Below are positions 16,951 through 25,329 of a DNA stretch of 64,000 bases, one piece after another; position 1 is the first letter of the stretch; each line of letters starts with the position of its first letter. The position numbers and the translations under genes are program-made. The DNA is taken from the NCBI GenBank assembly GCA_965230045.1, contig OZ245940.1, forward strand, positions 3,410,001-3,474,000. Reading direction: 5' to 3'. The DNA is from G963662905 sp965230045. Its GTDB lineage: Bacteria > Bacteroidota > Bacteroidia > Bacteroidales > WRLA01. Under the pieces are notes generated by a model. That model made no database searches. It had not been told where the DNA came from and saw nothing but the letters and a program-made list of their open reading frames with translations.

Positions 16951-17356
16951 GTTTCCAGTATTCAGTAGGAAATCGATAATCATCCCTCTCCGATTCTTCA
17001 AGCAACATATCTGAAAATACCATCATTGTTGAATCCGGTTCCAGAGCTTTAAAGCCATTGGCGTGTCCTGGAGGTACGATCAGGAGTTCGCTTTCGGATT
17101 CTTTTAGAATTTTGCTATTGACATTAAGGTTTTTCGAGGGATTATCCCAATTATCAATCTCAATCCAGTTAATCAAAAAGCTACCCTTTGTCACAAAGAA
17201 GTGCTTCGTTTCCCGTTTATGTCCCTGCCATGCACGGATAACAGATGTATCCGGATGGGTTATCGTATAAAAACGCTTTATTCCTTCAAAGGTGAAGTCG
17301 TTAACGAAGCGGATTATGCCTCGGGGGTCTTTATGTTGATTACCTTTGATTATCAT
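16937..17356 (-). CDS. RmlC-like cupin (sugar epimerase/isomerase-like)
   Basis: Cupin protein of about 139 aa. It starts IIKGNQHKDPRGIIRFVNDF and has RAWQGHKRETKHFFVTKG and LLIVPPGHANGFKALEPDS, the two halves of an RmlC/WxcM-type barrel. Proteins of this type accompany CapE/CapF operons; the reaction is uncertain. The GTG at 17365 lies in the neighbouring P repeat, so the ATG at 17356 is preferred. At the 3' end the last codons (LEHR and the TGA) are read from the right arm of the adjoining P element, so the repeat has supplied the C-terminus. Confidence 0.8.
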   Translation of the reverse strand: MIIKGNQHKDPRGIIRFVNDFTFEGIKRFYTITHPDTSVIRAWQGHKRETKHFFVTKGSFLINWIEIDNWDNPSKNLNVNSKILKESESELLIVPPGHANGFKALEPDSTMMVFSDMLLEESERDDYRFPTEYWKLEHR

Positions 17357-17360
17357 AAAT

Positions 17361-17444
17361 GGCACGCAGATGACGCTGATTATGCAGATTTACACTGCTT
17401 TTTATCTGTGGTTATCTGTTTGATCAGCGTTATCAGTGTTCTAT
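17361..17444. repeat. Single P palindrome between capE-like and cupin genes
   Basis: One P unit without cargo fills the 90-base spacer: left arm GGCACGCAGATGACGCTGAT, right arm ending TTATCAGTGTTCTATTC. It is an empty counterpart of the GxxExxY-bearing unit at 16457-16950. Confidence 0.85.
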
Positions 17445-17446
17445 TC

Positions 17447-18484
17447 TTAGTCCGGATATTGCACAGCCTCCATATCCCCCAGCACATCCCTACGTATCAT
17501 CGGGAGTTTGAGCAATAGTTCTTTCATGCCTTCAATATCAAGCCGATGCGTATTGTGCGAATGATACTCTTCGAATTTTGTAACATCCTCAACGCCTTCA
17601 CTGTAATAGCGCTCGTAGTTCAGGTCACGGTTGTCGGCAGGAATACGGTAATAATCACCCATATCCTGCGCCTTCACCATATCTTCACGATTTACCAGCG
17701 TTTCATAGAGTTTCTCTCCGTGGCGCGTACCGATTATTTTGATTTCATTTTCAGACTGATATAATTCCAGCAAAGCTTTGGCCAGCACCTCAATTGTCGC
17801 TCCCGGCGCTTTCTGCACGAAAATATCACCATTATCGCCATGCTCGAAAGCATATAAAACCAGATCAACAGCATCTTCCAGCGTCATCATAAAACGCGTC
17901 ATTGCAGGGTCTGTGATTGTTAAGTCTTTTCCTGCTTTAATCTGTTCTATAAAAAGTGGAATTACCGAACCACGCGAAGCCATAACATTTCCATAGCGAG
18001 TACCACAGAAAACCGTTTTTGCTCCATCAAGGTTACGGGAACGGGCAATCATTACTTTTTCCATCAAAGCCTTGGACATTCCCATTGCATTGATTGGGTA
18101 AGCCGCTTTATCCGTACTCAAAACAACAACCCGTTTCACACCGAATCGTTCAGCTGCTGTAAGCACATTATCTGTCCCCAGGATATTCGTTTTCACTGCT
18201 TCAACCGGAAAAAACTCACAGGAAGGCACCTGTTTCAATGCTGCTGCATGGAAGATATAATCCACACCATTCACAACCATATCTACAGATTTCGGATCAC
18301 GAACATCACCAATATAAAACTTCACTTTAGGGTTATTCAGGCGCTTGCGCATATCATCCTGTTTTTTCTCATCCCTTGAAAAAATCCGGATTTCCGCAAA
18401 ACGATCATCATTGATAAAGCGATTAAGTACCGCATTTCCAAAAGAACCGGTACCTCCGGTTATGAGTAGTTTTATGTTCGTCAT
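17447..18484 (-). CDS. CapE/FlaA1-like UDP-GlcNAc 4,6-dehydratase (5-inverting)
   Basis: SDR enzyme of 345 aa. The cofactor loop is LLITGGTGSFGNAVL (6-20). The active site is of the inverting dehydratase type: STDKAAYPINAMGMSKAL, with Met in place of the usual SDR Tyr before the catalytic Lys. Further family marks are RYGNVMASRGSVIPLF and FVQKAPGATIEVLA. It turns UDP-GlcNAc into UDP-2-acetamido-2,6-dideoxy-beta-L-arabino-hexulose, the first step of the UDP-L-FucNAc route continued by the CapF- and CapG-like proteins downstream. Confidence 0.92.
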   Translation of the reverse strand: MTNIKLLITGGTGSFGNAVLNRFINDDRFAEIRIFSRDEKKQDDMRKRLNNPKVKFYIGDVRDPKSVDMVVNGVDYIFHAAALKQVPSCEFFPVEAVKTNILGTDNVLTAAERFGVKRVVVLSTDKAAYPINAMGMSKALMEKVMIARSRNLDGAKTVFCGTRYGNVMASRGSVIPLFIEQIKAGKDLTITDPAMTRFMMTLEDAVDLVLYAFEHGDNGDIFVQKAPGATIEVLAKALLELYQSENEIKIIGTRHGEKLYETLVNREDMVKAQDMGDYYRIPADNRDLNYERYYSEGVEDVTKFEEYHSHNTHRLDIEGMKELLLKLPMIRRDVLGDMEAVQYPD

Positions 18485-18498
18485 TGGTTTATATTATT

Positions 18499-18585
18499 GG
18501 CACGCGGATGACGCTGATTCGGCGGATGTACACGGGTTTTCTATCGGTGACCATCTGTCCAATCCGTGTCATCTGTGTTCTGTAT
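18499..18585. repeat. Single P palindrome upstream of capE-like gene
   Basis: One P unit fills the spacer: GGCACGCGGATGACGCTGAT at the left, TCCGTGTCATCTGTGTTCTG at the right. It has no cargo gene. Confidence 0.85.
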
Positions 18586-18586
18586 T

Positions 18587-19642
18587 CTACTTCAAATTAT
18601 CGTAATACCATTCACAAGCCTCTTCAAAACCCTTCTTCGCATCGTATTTCGGAGCGTAGCTGAGGACAGCTTTTGCTTTATCCACGGAAGCCATGCTGTG
18701 GGGAATATCTCCCTGTCGTTTTGATCCTATAATCACATCAATATTGGCAATTGCCGGATCGTGTTTGGAGAGATTTGTTTTCAGGGCATCGTAGAGCTGG
18801 AAAAGAGTTGTATTTCCTCCAAAAGCAACATTAAACACATCCATGACTACTTTGGGAGGATCTATTTGTATGCCTTCTTTTTCCTGCAAGTCGGAATAAT
18901 ATGCTTTGAGCTTTTCTATAATTTCAGCCTTTGTTGTAATCGCAGCAAGCTCATTCGCCTGGATTACATTATCTATATAAGTGAAATCGCGGCTGTAGGT
19001 GCCATCACCATTAATGACAGGCTGCCGGTGGTTAATGAGGGCTTTTACCCATAATGGTATTACGGCTGCATAAGCTCCGTTGGGATCCTGGCGCTTGCCA
19101 AAGACATTGAAATAGCGCAGGCCAATGGTTTCGATACCATAGAGTTCGCTATACACCTTGGCGAAATATTCGTTTACTACTTTGGTAATCGCATAAGGGC
19201 TGAGCGGCCGGCCAATGCGCTCTTCAATTTTGGGCAGTTCTTTGCTGTCGCCATAAGTGGAAGAGCTGGCAGCATAGATGAAACGCTTCACTTCTTCATC
19301 GCGTGCGGCGGTAAGTACATTTAAAAAACCATCGATATTCACCGAATTGGTCGTTACCGGATCTTTAATAGAGCGCGGCACAGAACCCAGGGCTGCCTGG
19401 TGGAAGACATATTCGCAGTCGCGGCATGCGAGTTTGCATATATCGAGATGGCGGATATCTCCTTCGATGAACTGGAAGTTTGGGTGGTCCATGAAGGGCG
19501 CGATATTCTTTTTATGTCCGGTAGATAGGTTATCGAGGCAGATTACTTCGTTGTTGTTGGCGAGGAAGTATTCGACGAGGTTGCTACCGATGAATCCTGC
19601 TCCGCCGGTGACGAGTACTTTTGAGTTTTTTAGTGTTGTCAT
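18587..19642 (-). CDS. UDP-N-acetylglucosamine 4-epimerase-like (WbpP/TviC type)
   Basis: Extended SDR of 351 aa. It has the glycine-rich loop VTGGAGFIGSNLVEYF (11-26), a catalytic Y150/K154 pair in SPYAITKVVNEYF, LRYFNVFGKRQDPNGAYAAV and NGDGTYSRDFTYIDN, all typical of WbpP/TviC C4 epimerases acting on UDP-GlcNAc or UDP-GlcNAcA. It probably provides UDP-GalNAc (or the uronic acid) to the polysaccharide. It is the first gene of the minus-strand block; upstream lies the K repeat array and no clear promoter was recognised. Confidence 0.9.
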   Translation of the reverse strand: MTTLKNSKVLVTGGAGFIGSNLVEYFLANNNEVICLDNLSTGHKKNIAPFMDHPNFQFIEGDIRHLDICKLACRDCEYVFHQAALGSVPRSIKDPVTTNSVNIDGFLNVLTAARDEEVKRFIYAASSSTYGDSKELPKIEERIGRPLSPYAITKVVNEYFAKVYSELYGIETIGLRYFNVFGKRQDPNGAYAAVIPLWVKALINHRQPVINGDGTYSRDFTYIDNVIQANELAAITTKAEIIEKLKAYYSDLQEKEGIQIDPPKVVMDVFNVAFGGNTTLFQLYDALKTNLSKHDPAIANIDVIIGSKRQGDIPHSMASVDKAKAVLSYAPKYDAKKGFEEACEWYYDNLK

Positions 19643-19689
19643 TTACCGCTGAGATGTTTATTTCATTGATTTCTTTCCGCTAAGGTCTT

Positions 19690-20320
19690 TTGTTTCGCTT
19701 GGTTCGGCTTTTTTTTTGTCCGCTAAGGGCGCTAAGGACGCGAAGGGCTTCTTCTTAGCGTTTCTTTGTGTGCTTCGCGGAGAAAATTTCTTGAGTTTTT
19801 TGTCCGCTGAGGGCTTTTGTTTCGCTTTGCTCAACCTTTTTTTTGTCCGCTAAGGGCGCTAAGGACGCGAAGGGGTTCTTCTTAGCGTTTCTTTGTGTGC
19901 TTCGCGGAGAAAATTTCTTGAGTTTTTGTCCGCGGAGGGTTTTGTTTCGCTTCGCTCAACCTTTTTTTTGTCCGCGAAGGACGCTAAGGACGCGAAGGGC
20001 TTCTTCTTAGCGTTTCTTTGTGTGCTTCGCGGAAAAAATTTCTTGTGTTTTTTGTCCGCGGAGGGTTTTGTTTCGCTTCGCTCAACCTTTTTTTTGTCCG
20101 CGAAGGGCGCTAAGTTCGCGAAGGGGGTTTTCTTAGCGTTATTCGCGTGCTTCGCGGATAAAATATTCTTGTGGTTTTTGTCCGCGGAGGGTTTTGTTTC
20201 GCTTTGCTCAACCTTTTTTTTGTCCGCGAAGGGCGCTAAGGACGCGAAGGGGTTCTTCTTAGCGTTTCTTTGTGTGCTTCGCGGAGAAAATTTCTTGTGT
20301 TTTTGTCCGTGGAGGACGAG
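19690..20320. repeat. K repeat array, five composite units of about 126 bp
   Basis: GTCCGC landmarks recur at 19718, 19845, 19970, 20096 and 20222. Each unit has TTTGTCCGCGAAGGGCGCTA, a GGACGCGAAGG word, then CTTAGCGTTTCTTTGTGTGC and TTCGCGGAGAAAA, which are partly reverse complementary and form a long hairpin; a short GGGTTTTGTTTCGCTTCGCT link joins it to the next unit. The open frame through the array has the same period and is not a gene. Confidence 0.9.
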
Positions 20321-20350
20321 ATGGCTTGGTAGCTTGTGGTGCAGTAAAAC

Positions 20351-20740
20351 CTATAAATCGCTATTTGATAGTATAACTCGCTTTTTCTGCAACAACTTGC
20401 TTCCAAAATTTATTAATAAAGCTAATTCAAATCCTGTGGCTTTTAGGTAATTTAATGCCTGCGCTTGATCAGAATTACTGATTTCTTTTATTGCTTTGGT
20501 CTCGACGATAATATTTCCATAACAAACAAAATCAGCGATATAGCTTTTTTTTAGCTCTATTCCTTTATAAAATATATTGAGTTGTTTTTCTCGTTCAAAG
20601 GGGATTCCTTGTTTTTGGAATTCTATCGCTAAGGCTTCTTGATATACTGCTTCTAAGAATCCGGCACCTAATTCTTTATGCACTTCAATTGCTGCTCCAA
20701 AGATCTCATATGCTTCATCTTTATGTAGTAAATCCGCCAT
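20351..20740 (-). CDS. GxxExxY protein, PD-(D/E)XK nuclease-like (second copy)
   Basis: Diverged paralogue of the protein at 16514-16894, 129 aa from the chosen ATG; a TTG extension to 20767 reads into repeat DNA. It keeps G27-F-L-E30-A-V-Y33, D70 in YIADFV and E80-x-K82 in IVETKA, so the nuclease-like site is intact. It too is embedded in repeats: a K unit ends at GTCCGTGGAGGA about 35 bases beyond its stop, and TTTTGTTTCGCTCCGCTCAA, the next piece of the same unit, follows 10 bases upstream of its start. Function unknown. Confidence 0.87.
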   Translation of the reverse strand: MADLLHKDEAYEIFGAAIEVHKELGAGFLEAVYQEALAIEFQKQGIPFEREKQLNIFYKGIELKKSYIADFVCYGNIIVETKAIKEISNSDQAQALNYLKATGFELALLINFGSKLLQKKRVILSNSDL

Positions 20741-20749
20741 AATTAATTT

Positions 20750-21793
20750 TTGTTTCGCTCCGCTCAAATTTTCTTGTCCGCGAAGGGTATTGTTTCGCTT
20801 GGTTCGACTCCGCTCACCACAGGCCGCTCAACCTTTTTTTATCCGCTAAGGGCGCGAAAGGCGCGAAGGGGTTTGTTTCGCTCCGCTCAATCTCTTTTTT
20901 TTGTCCGCGAAGGACGCTAAGTTCGCGAAGGTTTTTTTCTTAGCGTTATTCGCGTGCTTCGCGGAGAAATTCTTCTTGTGGTTTTGTCCGCGGAGGGTTT
21001 TGTTTCGCTTGGTTCGACTCCGCTTACTTCGGCTACGCTCAGCACAGCGCACCACAGGCCGCTCAACCTTTTTTTATCCGCTAAGGGCGCGAAAGGCGCG
21101 AAGGTTTTTTCTTAGCGTTATTCGCGTGCTTCGCGGAGAAATTCTTCTTGTGTTTTTATCCGCGGAGGACGCTAAGTTCGCGAAGGAATTATTTCTTAGC
21201 GTTATTCGCGTGCTTCGCGGAGAAATTCTTCTTGTGGTTTTGTCCGCGGAGGGTTTTGTTTCGCTTGGTTCGACTCCGCTTACTTCGGCTACGCTCAGCA
21301 CAGCGCACCACAGGCCGCTCAACCTTTTTTTATCCGCTAAGGGCGCGAAGGTTTTTTCTTAGCGTTATTCGCGTGCTTCGCGGAGAAATTCTTCTTGTGT
21401 TTTTGTCCGCGAAGGGCGCAAAGGGGTTCGGTGTTTGGTGTTTGGTGTTTTGCTTCGATTTGAAAGCCTGCTTACCCCCTATCGGATTCCTTGCCACTAG
21501 CTGCGGAATGACGCTCCCGTATTCCCAGGAGAGGAGATATCCCATAGAAGCTCACGAAATTAAAATCAAAACACCGCCCTCAGTCTCTTCGTCCCTCCGT
21601 CTCTTCGTCTCCAAGGTCCCTGAGCGGAGCCGAAGGGCCGTCTCTCAGTCCCTCCGTCCCTCCGTCTCTTAGTCTCTTAGTCTCTCAGTCTCTCAGTCCC
21701 TCCGTCTCTTCGTCCCTAAAGTCCCTCCGTCCCAAGGTCCCTGAGCGGAGCCGAAGGGCCGTCCCCAAACTCCCTCGCTCCATGCTCATCACT
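20750..21793. repeat. Composite repeat array (K units, period-7 tract, H, C and S modules)
   Basis: No gene in this stretch of about 1 kb. K units run to about 21425. Two larger blocks, each with GGTTCGACTCCGCTTACTTC and a CAGCGCACCACAGGCCGCTC stretch, repeat with a spacing near 254 bases. A TTCGGTGTTTGGTGTT tract follows (21428-21450), then an H hairpin (21455-21575) and S/C modules (GTCTCTTCGTCCCTCCGTCT and CCTGAGCGGAGCCGAAGGGC) to the end of the HEPN gene. Several overlapping frames here, on both strands, are translations of the repeats. Confidence 0.88.
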
Positions 21794-22246
21794 TTAAGCC
21801 CATTCACGCATATGCACATATTCAATCGTCAAGGCGATATTATCTGCCAGTAGCCTGCTGTATTTCAGCATTTCAGGCACCAGTTCGGCAATAGCCTGAG
21901 GCAGGTATTCATGCGCAATCTGGTTACGGATATCCCTGATGGTGATCATTGTTTCGGCATCCCCGATCAGGCTCAGCTTTTCGGCTTTATTCATCAGGTC
22001 GATAAAAGGCGCAAAGGGTTCATGAAGCAAAGCCCAAACAGAACGTAAAACTTTCTGCGTATAGATATCCGAAGCCCGCTTAAATTTGGATGTCAACGAA
22101 TCAAAAGACTCCATTTCCTCGAATGAATAATCATCTTTTCGCCCGATTTTCCTGCATTTTTCCACAGAAAGCATCAGCGTATCCACAGCATTTTGCAGCA
22201 GCGCAATTTCTTCCTTTAATAATTTCAGGGTCAAATGATGTTTCAT
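21794..22246 (-). CDS. HEPN-domain protein (HepT/HI0074-like toxin)
   Basis: All-helical protein of 150 aa. The HEPN ribonuclease-type motif R-x4-H is in IRDIRNQIAHEYLP (about residues 105-118). The paired nucleotidyltransferase gene lies 122 bases upstream on the same strand. In MNT/HEPN modules the HEPN protein is an RNase toxin that the MntA partner neutralises by adding AMP near the motif; the tyrosine after the His (HEY) is consistent with that. It would act in the cytoplasm. It sits among repeats, typical of an accessory gene. Confidence 0.83.
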   Translation of the reverse strand: MKHHLTLKLLKEEIALLQNAVDTLMLSVEKCRKIGRKDDYSFEEMESFDSLTSKFKRASDIYTQKVLRSVWALLHEPFAPFIDLMNKAEKLSLIGDAETMITIRDIRNQIAHEYLPQAIAELVPEMLKYSRLLADNIALTIEYVHMREWA

Positions 22247-22368
22247 CCAATTATAAATTATCTTTCAAAGGTGGGATGGAACTCCGCATGATGAAAAATA
22301 ATCATTGTCTTGTACTTCGACAAAACGCAGCATAACTGTTTCTTAAAATTATTCCGTCATGCTCCGTT

Positions 22369-22659
22369 TCATTTCAATTGAATTGCCTTCTCCAGTGCAA
22401 TTTTCTTAAAAACCGAAGTATCTTTAAATGTATAATTAAGCAGGTCAAGCTTTTGCCATCCGAATTTCTGAAAAAACCCTGTTCTGAATTTCCTGATTTT
22501 ATCCATAGGGATTTTCTCTTCCGAAAGCAGTAATAAATCGATATCTCCTCCTTTGGCGTGATTATCTACTCTCGAACCGAAGAGGTATAATTCACAGCCA
22601 TCGAAAAGAAGCTGTGCTTGCTTGATTAAATAGGTTTTTACTTCGGGTTTAAGTCTCAT
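22369..22659 (-). CDS. MNT-type nucleotidyltransferase (MntA-like antitoxin)
   Basis: Minimal nucleotidyltransferase of 96 aa. The signature is present: LYLFGSRVDNHAKGGDIDLL, i.e. GSxx with DxD of the palm. The open frame extends upstream to 22791, but that part encodes repeat-derived residues, so the ATG at 22659 is chosen. It precedes the HEPN gene; together they form a MNT/HEPN toxin-antitoxin pair. The 122-base gap between them is larger than usual for such pairs. Confidence 0.83.
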   Translation of the reverse strand: MRLKPEVKTYLIKQAQLLFDGCELYLFGSRVDNHAKGGDIDLLLLSEEKIPMDKIRKFRTGFFQKFGWQKLDLLNYTFKDTSVFKKIALEKAIQLK

Positions 22660-22679
22660 ATATCGGGGGCTGGGCGCTT

Positions 22680-23396
22680 TGGCCACGAAGTTCTTTTTTA
22701 TCCGCAAAGGACGCTGAATACTTTTCGTTTCGCTTGGTCTGGCTCCGCTTACCACAACGCAGCACAACGCACCACAGGCTGCTAACCACAACGCACCACA
22801 ATACAGCTCACGAAATTAAAATCAAAACACCTCCCTCAGTCCCTTCGTCTCTAAAGTCCCTCAGTCTCTAAAGTCCCTCAGTCTCTAAAGTCCCTTAGTC
22901 CCTAAAGTCCCTCAGTCCCTAAAGTCCCTCAGTCCCTAAAGTCCCTCAGTCCCTAAAGTCCCTCAGTCCCTAAAGTCCCTCAGTCCCTAAAGTCCCTCAG
23001 TCCCTAAAGTCCCTCAGTCTCTAAAGTCCCTCAGTCTCTAAAGTCCCTCAGTCTCTAAAGTCCCTCAGTCTCTAAAGTCCCTCAGTCTCTAAAGTCCCTC
23101 AGTCTCTAAAGTCCCTCAGTCTCTAAAGTCCCTCAGTCTCTAAAGTCCCTCAGTCTCTAAAGTCCCTTAGTCTCTAAAGTCCCTTAGTCCCTTAGTCCCT
23201 TAGTCTCTTCGTCTCTCAGTCCCTCAATCCAAGGTCCCTGAGCGGAGTCGAAGGGCCGTCTCTAAAGTCTCTTCGTCTCTCAGTCCCTAAAGTCCGCTCA
23301 CCACAAATCGCTCAACATCTTTTTTGTCCGCTGAGGACGCTAAGGGCGCGAAGTTTAAGTGTTTACGATAGTCTTGCCTACATGATTAGCTATTCA
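22680..23396. repeat. S-module array with about 20 tandem 17-bp units
   Basis: A short K/C piece (22690-22800) precedes a tandem array of about 20 copies (22848-23187) of a 17-bp unit reading CAGTCCCTAAAGTCCCT or CAGTCTCTAAAGTCCCT. After it come looser GTCTCTTCGTCTCTCAG stretches, one C element (CCTGAGCGGAGTCGAAGGGC, near 23238) and a K piece near 23320. No gene. It lacks the unique spacers of a CRISPR array. Confidence 0.9.
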
Positions 23397-23642
23397 CTAA
23401 TCTTTAATAATCCTAAAAAACTCCTCACGAGACATTTTTAAATATCGAAGTACCTGTTTAATAATAAACTCAGGAACCGGATCAACATGTGTTTGAATTG
23501 TAATGGGTCTGTCCAGGTCGGCTCGTGACCATTTTTCATGCCCTCCCCTGCCTTTAGACGTTTTAATAAGCTTAAGTCCTTGCTTTGAAAGGAAACCCCT
23601 GAAATCTGATAAAGATATGTTTGATAATTTCCGTGTTGACAT
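23397..23642 (-). CDS. hicA: HicA-family toxin
   Basis: Small protein of 81 aa with the double-stranded-RNA-binding-like HicA fold: LSDFRGFLSKQGLKLIKTSK, then GGHEKWSRADLDRPITIQTH with the conserved His of the GxHxxW-like motif, then VPEFIIKQVLRYLKMSREEF. HicA toxins are ribosome-independent mRNA interferases. It is 9 bases downstream of the HicB-like gene, so the order is antitoxin-toxin. Confidence 0.85.
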   Translation of the reverse strand: MSTRKLSNISLSDFRGFLSKQGLKLIKTSKGRGGHEKWSRADLDRPITIQTHVDPVPEFIIKQVLRYLKMSREEFFRIIKD

Positions 23643-23651
23643 CCTGAGGTC

Positions 23652-24047
23652 TTACGCCATAGCAGGTAATTCAACTTCCTGATGAAATGTTTTGGCTATA
23701 TGATTATCAAAAATATCAGAAACATGTTTATTTTTTGCTATTACTGATGTAATACTGGGGGCTAATATTTTAGGATATTTTTTAGACTTTCCTTTCACTT
23801 TCCATCCGAGATCTGCAAGCACTTTCTGTAATGTCTGTTTATTTGTGGTATAGTCGATAAAATCCTCCAAAACTATGTTAAAAGATTTTTTAGCTTCACG
23901 CAAAGTATATCCATATCCTGTAATATCCAGATGAGGTGAAAACACAAAATGAACATTGCTTTCATCCTGAAAATGAATCAAAAACAAATTGACCCTTACT
24001 TTTGATTTAGGATTGTTGATATCAGCAGAATAAATATAATTTGCCAT
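23652..24047 (-). CDS. hicB: HicB-like antitoxin
   Basis: Protein of 131 aa. The partial RNase-H-like HicB fold is seen in VHFVFSPHLDITGYGYTLRE followed by AKKSFNIVLEDFIDYTTNK. A longer C-terminal part (KVKGKSKKYPKILAPSITSV) may bind DNA or the toxin; no helix-turn-helix or ribbon-helix-helix is obvious. It is expected to neutralise HicA and repress the pair. The module is bounded on both sides by K repeats. Confidence 0.78.
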   Translation of the reverse strand: MANYIYSADINNPKSKVRVNLFLIHFQDESNVHFVFSPHLDITGYGYTLREAKKSFNIVLEDFIDYTTNKQTLQKVLADLGWKVKGKSKKYPKILAPSITSVIAKNKHVSDIFDNHIAKTFHQEVELPAMA

Positions 24048-24716
24048 AAGCCCGAATATTATGATTACAAATATACTATTTTATTGGCTCTCAGATGTAT
24101 GTTGTTTGCGTTAGGCTATTATTTCCGACTCTTTTCTTGTCCGCTAAGGCCACTCAACACTTTTTTTTCTGAAGGGCGCTAAGATCGTTAAGGAGATTCT
24201 TTCTTAGCGTTTCTTTGTGTGCTTCGCGGAAAAATTTTTCTTGTGGTTTTTTCTCGCAAAGGCGCTAAGGCGCAAAGGTGTTCGGTGTTCGGTGTTTTGC
24301 TTCGATTTGAAAGCCTGCTTACCCCCTATCGGATTCCTTGCCACTAGCTGCGGAATGACGCTCCCGTATTCCCAAGAGAGGAGATATCCCATAGAAGCTC
24401 ACGAAATTAAAATCAAAACACCTCCCTCAGTCCCTCTACAAGGTCCCTGAGCGGCCTGTGGTGAGCGGAGCCGAACCAAGTCGAAGGGCCGTCCCTCATC
24501 TCTCAGTCTCTAAAACCTCCAAGGTCCCTGAGCGGAGTCGAAGGGCCGTCCCTCAGTCTCTAAAGTCTCTTCGTCTCTCAGTCCCTCAGTCCCTAAAGTC
24601 CCCCCCAAACACGCTTCCGCCTCGTAAGTCACAGCGCTTTCTCTGTAACTGATTTGTTTCAAACACTTTAGCTGCCTTATTTTTTTGCAGCTTTTTTCGG
24701 CAAAACCGGCTTTTTT
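24048..24716. repeat. Composite repeat array (K, period-7 tract, H, C, S)
   Basis: Gene-free stretch. A K hairpin lies at about 24140-24275, then a short TTCGGTGTTCGGTGTTT tract, one H hairpin (24297-24420) almost identical to the copy at 21455-21575, and an expanded C element (24441-24492) in which GAGCGG and AAGTCGAAGGG are separated by about 25 extra bases. S words follow to about 24605. The last 100 bases are unique and T-rich. Confidence 0.88.
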
Positions 24717-25253
24717 TTAGCCTTGCTGCCAGAGCAGGAGATAATCTTCGCTGTTTTTACCATTAAGGTAATTGCCGGCCTCTTCTTCGGTGAAGGTAAG
24801 GTAGCGCAGTTTCCTTTTGATCATCTTCTCTGCTTTGTCGATCAGTTTTACCAAAAACTCTTTGTCAATGGCATTGCCCACAAAAATCAGGTCGATTACC
24901 TCGCCGGCAGTGCCGTGGGCATAATCGCCTGTAAGATAAACCATCTTGATATCGCCCAGGCCATCAACTACACGTTGGATGATTTGGTCGAGGCCAAGAT
25001 GTTTTAATAAAATATTGTGGATGTCTTTGAAAAGAGGGTGTTTACGATTTGCCTGAAAGACTTTTTTATTTCCATCCATAGCAGAATTGATGAGTCCTGC
25101 TTTTTCGAAACGATTGAGTTCGAGACGAATAGCGTTTGACGACTCACCAAACTCACTTTCCAGCCCTCTTAAATAAGCCCTTGCGTGGCTGTTTAAGAAG
25201 AACTTGGTCAGGAGCTTGACCCTTGTCTTGGATGTTATTAATGCGTCAATCAT
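24717..25253 (-). CDS. Winged-helix regulator with nucleotidyltransferase-like C-domain
   Basis: Protein of 178 aa. The N-terminal winged helix is of the ArsR type (SKTRVKLLTKFFLNS, SSNAIRLELNRFEKAGLI). The C-terminal half resembles a nucleotidyltransferase fold, but the usual GS...DxD is replaced by GDYAHGTAGEVIDLIF, so it is probably inactive or altered. Similar proteins in Bacteroidota occur near surface polysaccharide loci; a role in controlling the locus is possible, not shown. The TTG at 25286 is less likely than the ATG at 25253. Between repeat arrays on both sides. Confidence 0.72.
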   Translation of the reverse strand: MIDALITSKTRVKLLTKFFLNSHARAYLRGLESEFGESSNAIRLELNRFEKAGLINSAMDGNKKVFQANRKHPLFKDIHNILLKHLGLDQIIQRVVDGLGDIKMVYLTGDYAHGTAGEVIDLIFVGNAIDKEFLVKLIDKAEKMIKRKLRYLTFTEEEAGNYLNGKNSEDYLLLWQQG

Positions 25254-25329
25254 TTCTATTGCAAACTGAGTAGCAAAATTACTCAAAGATTTGAATCAAG
25301 CAAGTTAAATCAGGAAAAATTTTTTGTTA

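Noticed and set aside
19893..20450. Long open frame (185 codons) across the K array
   Set aside because: Its peptide repeats (SAEGFVSLRSTFFLSAK) follow the repeat period, and it runs antisense into the real GxxExxY gene.
22660..22791. N-terminal extension of the MNT nucleotidyltransferase
   Set aside because: The extra 44 codons translate K/C repeat DNA; homologues begin near the ATG at 22659.
22848..23187. CRISPR-like array
   Set aside because: The 17-bp units are contiguous with no unique spacers, and there are no cas genes in the window. The 89-bp P array and K arrays fail for the same reason.
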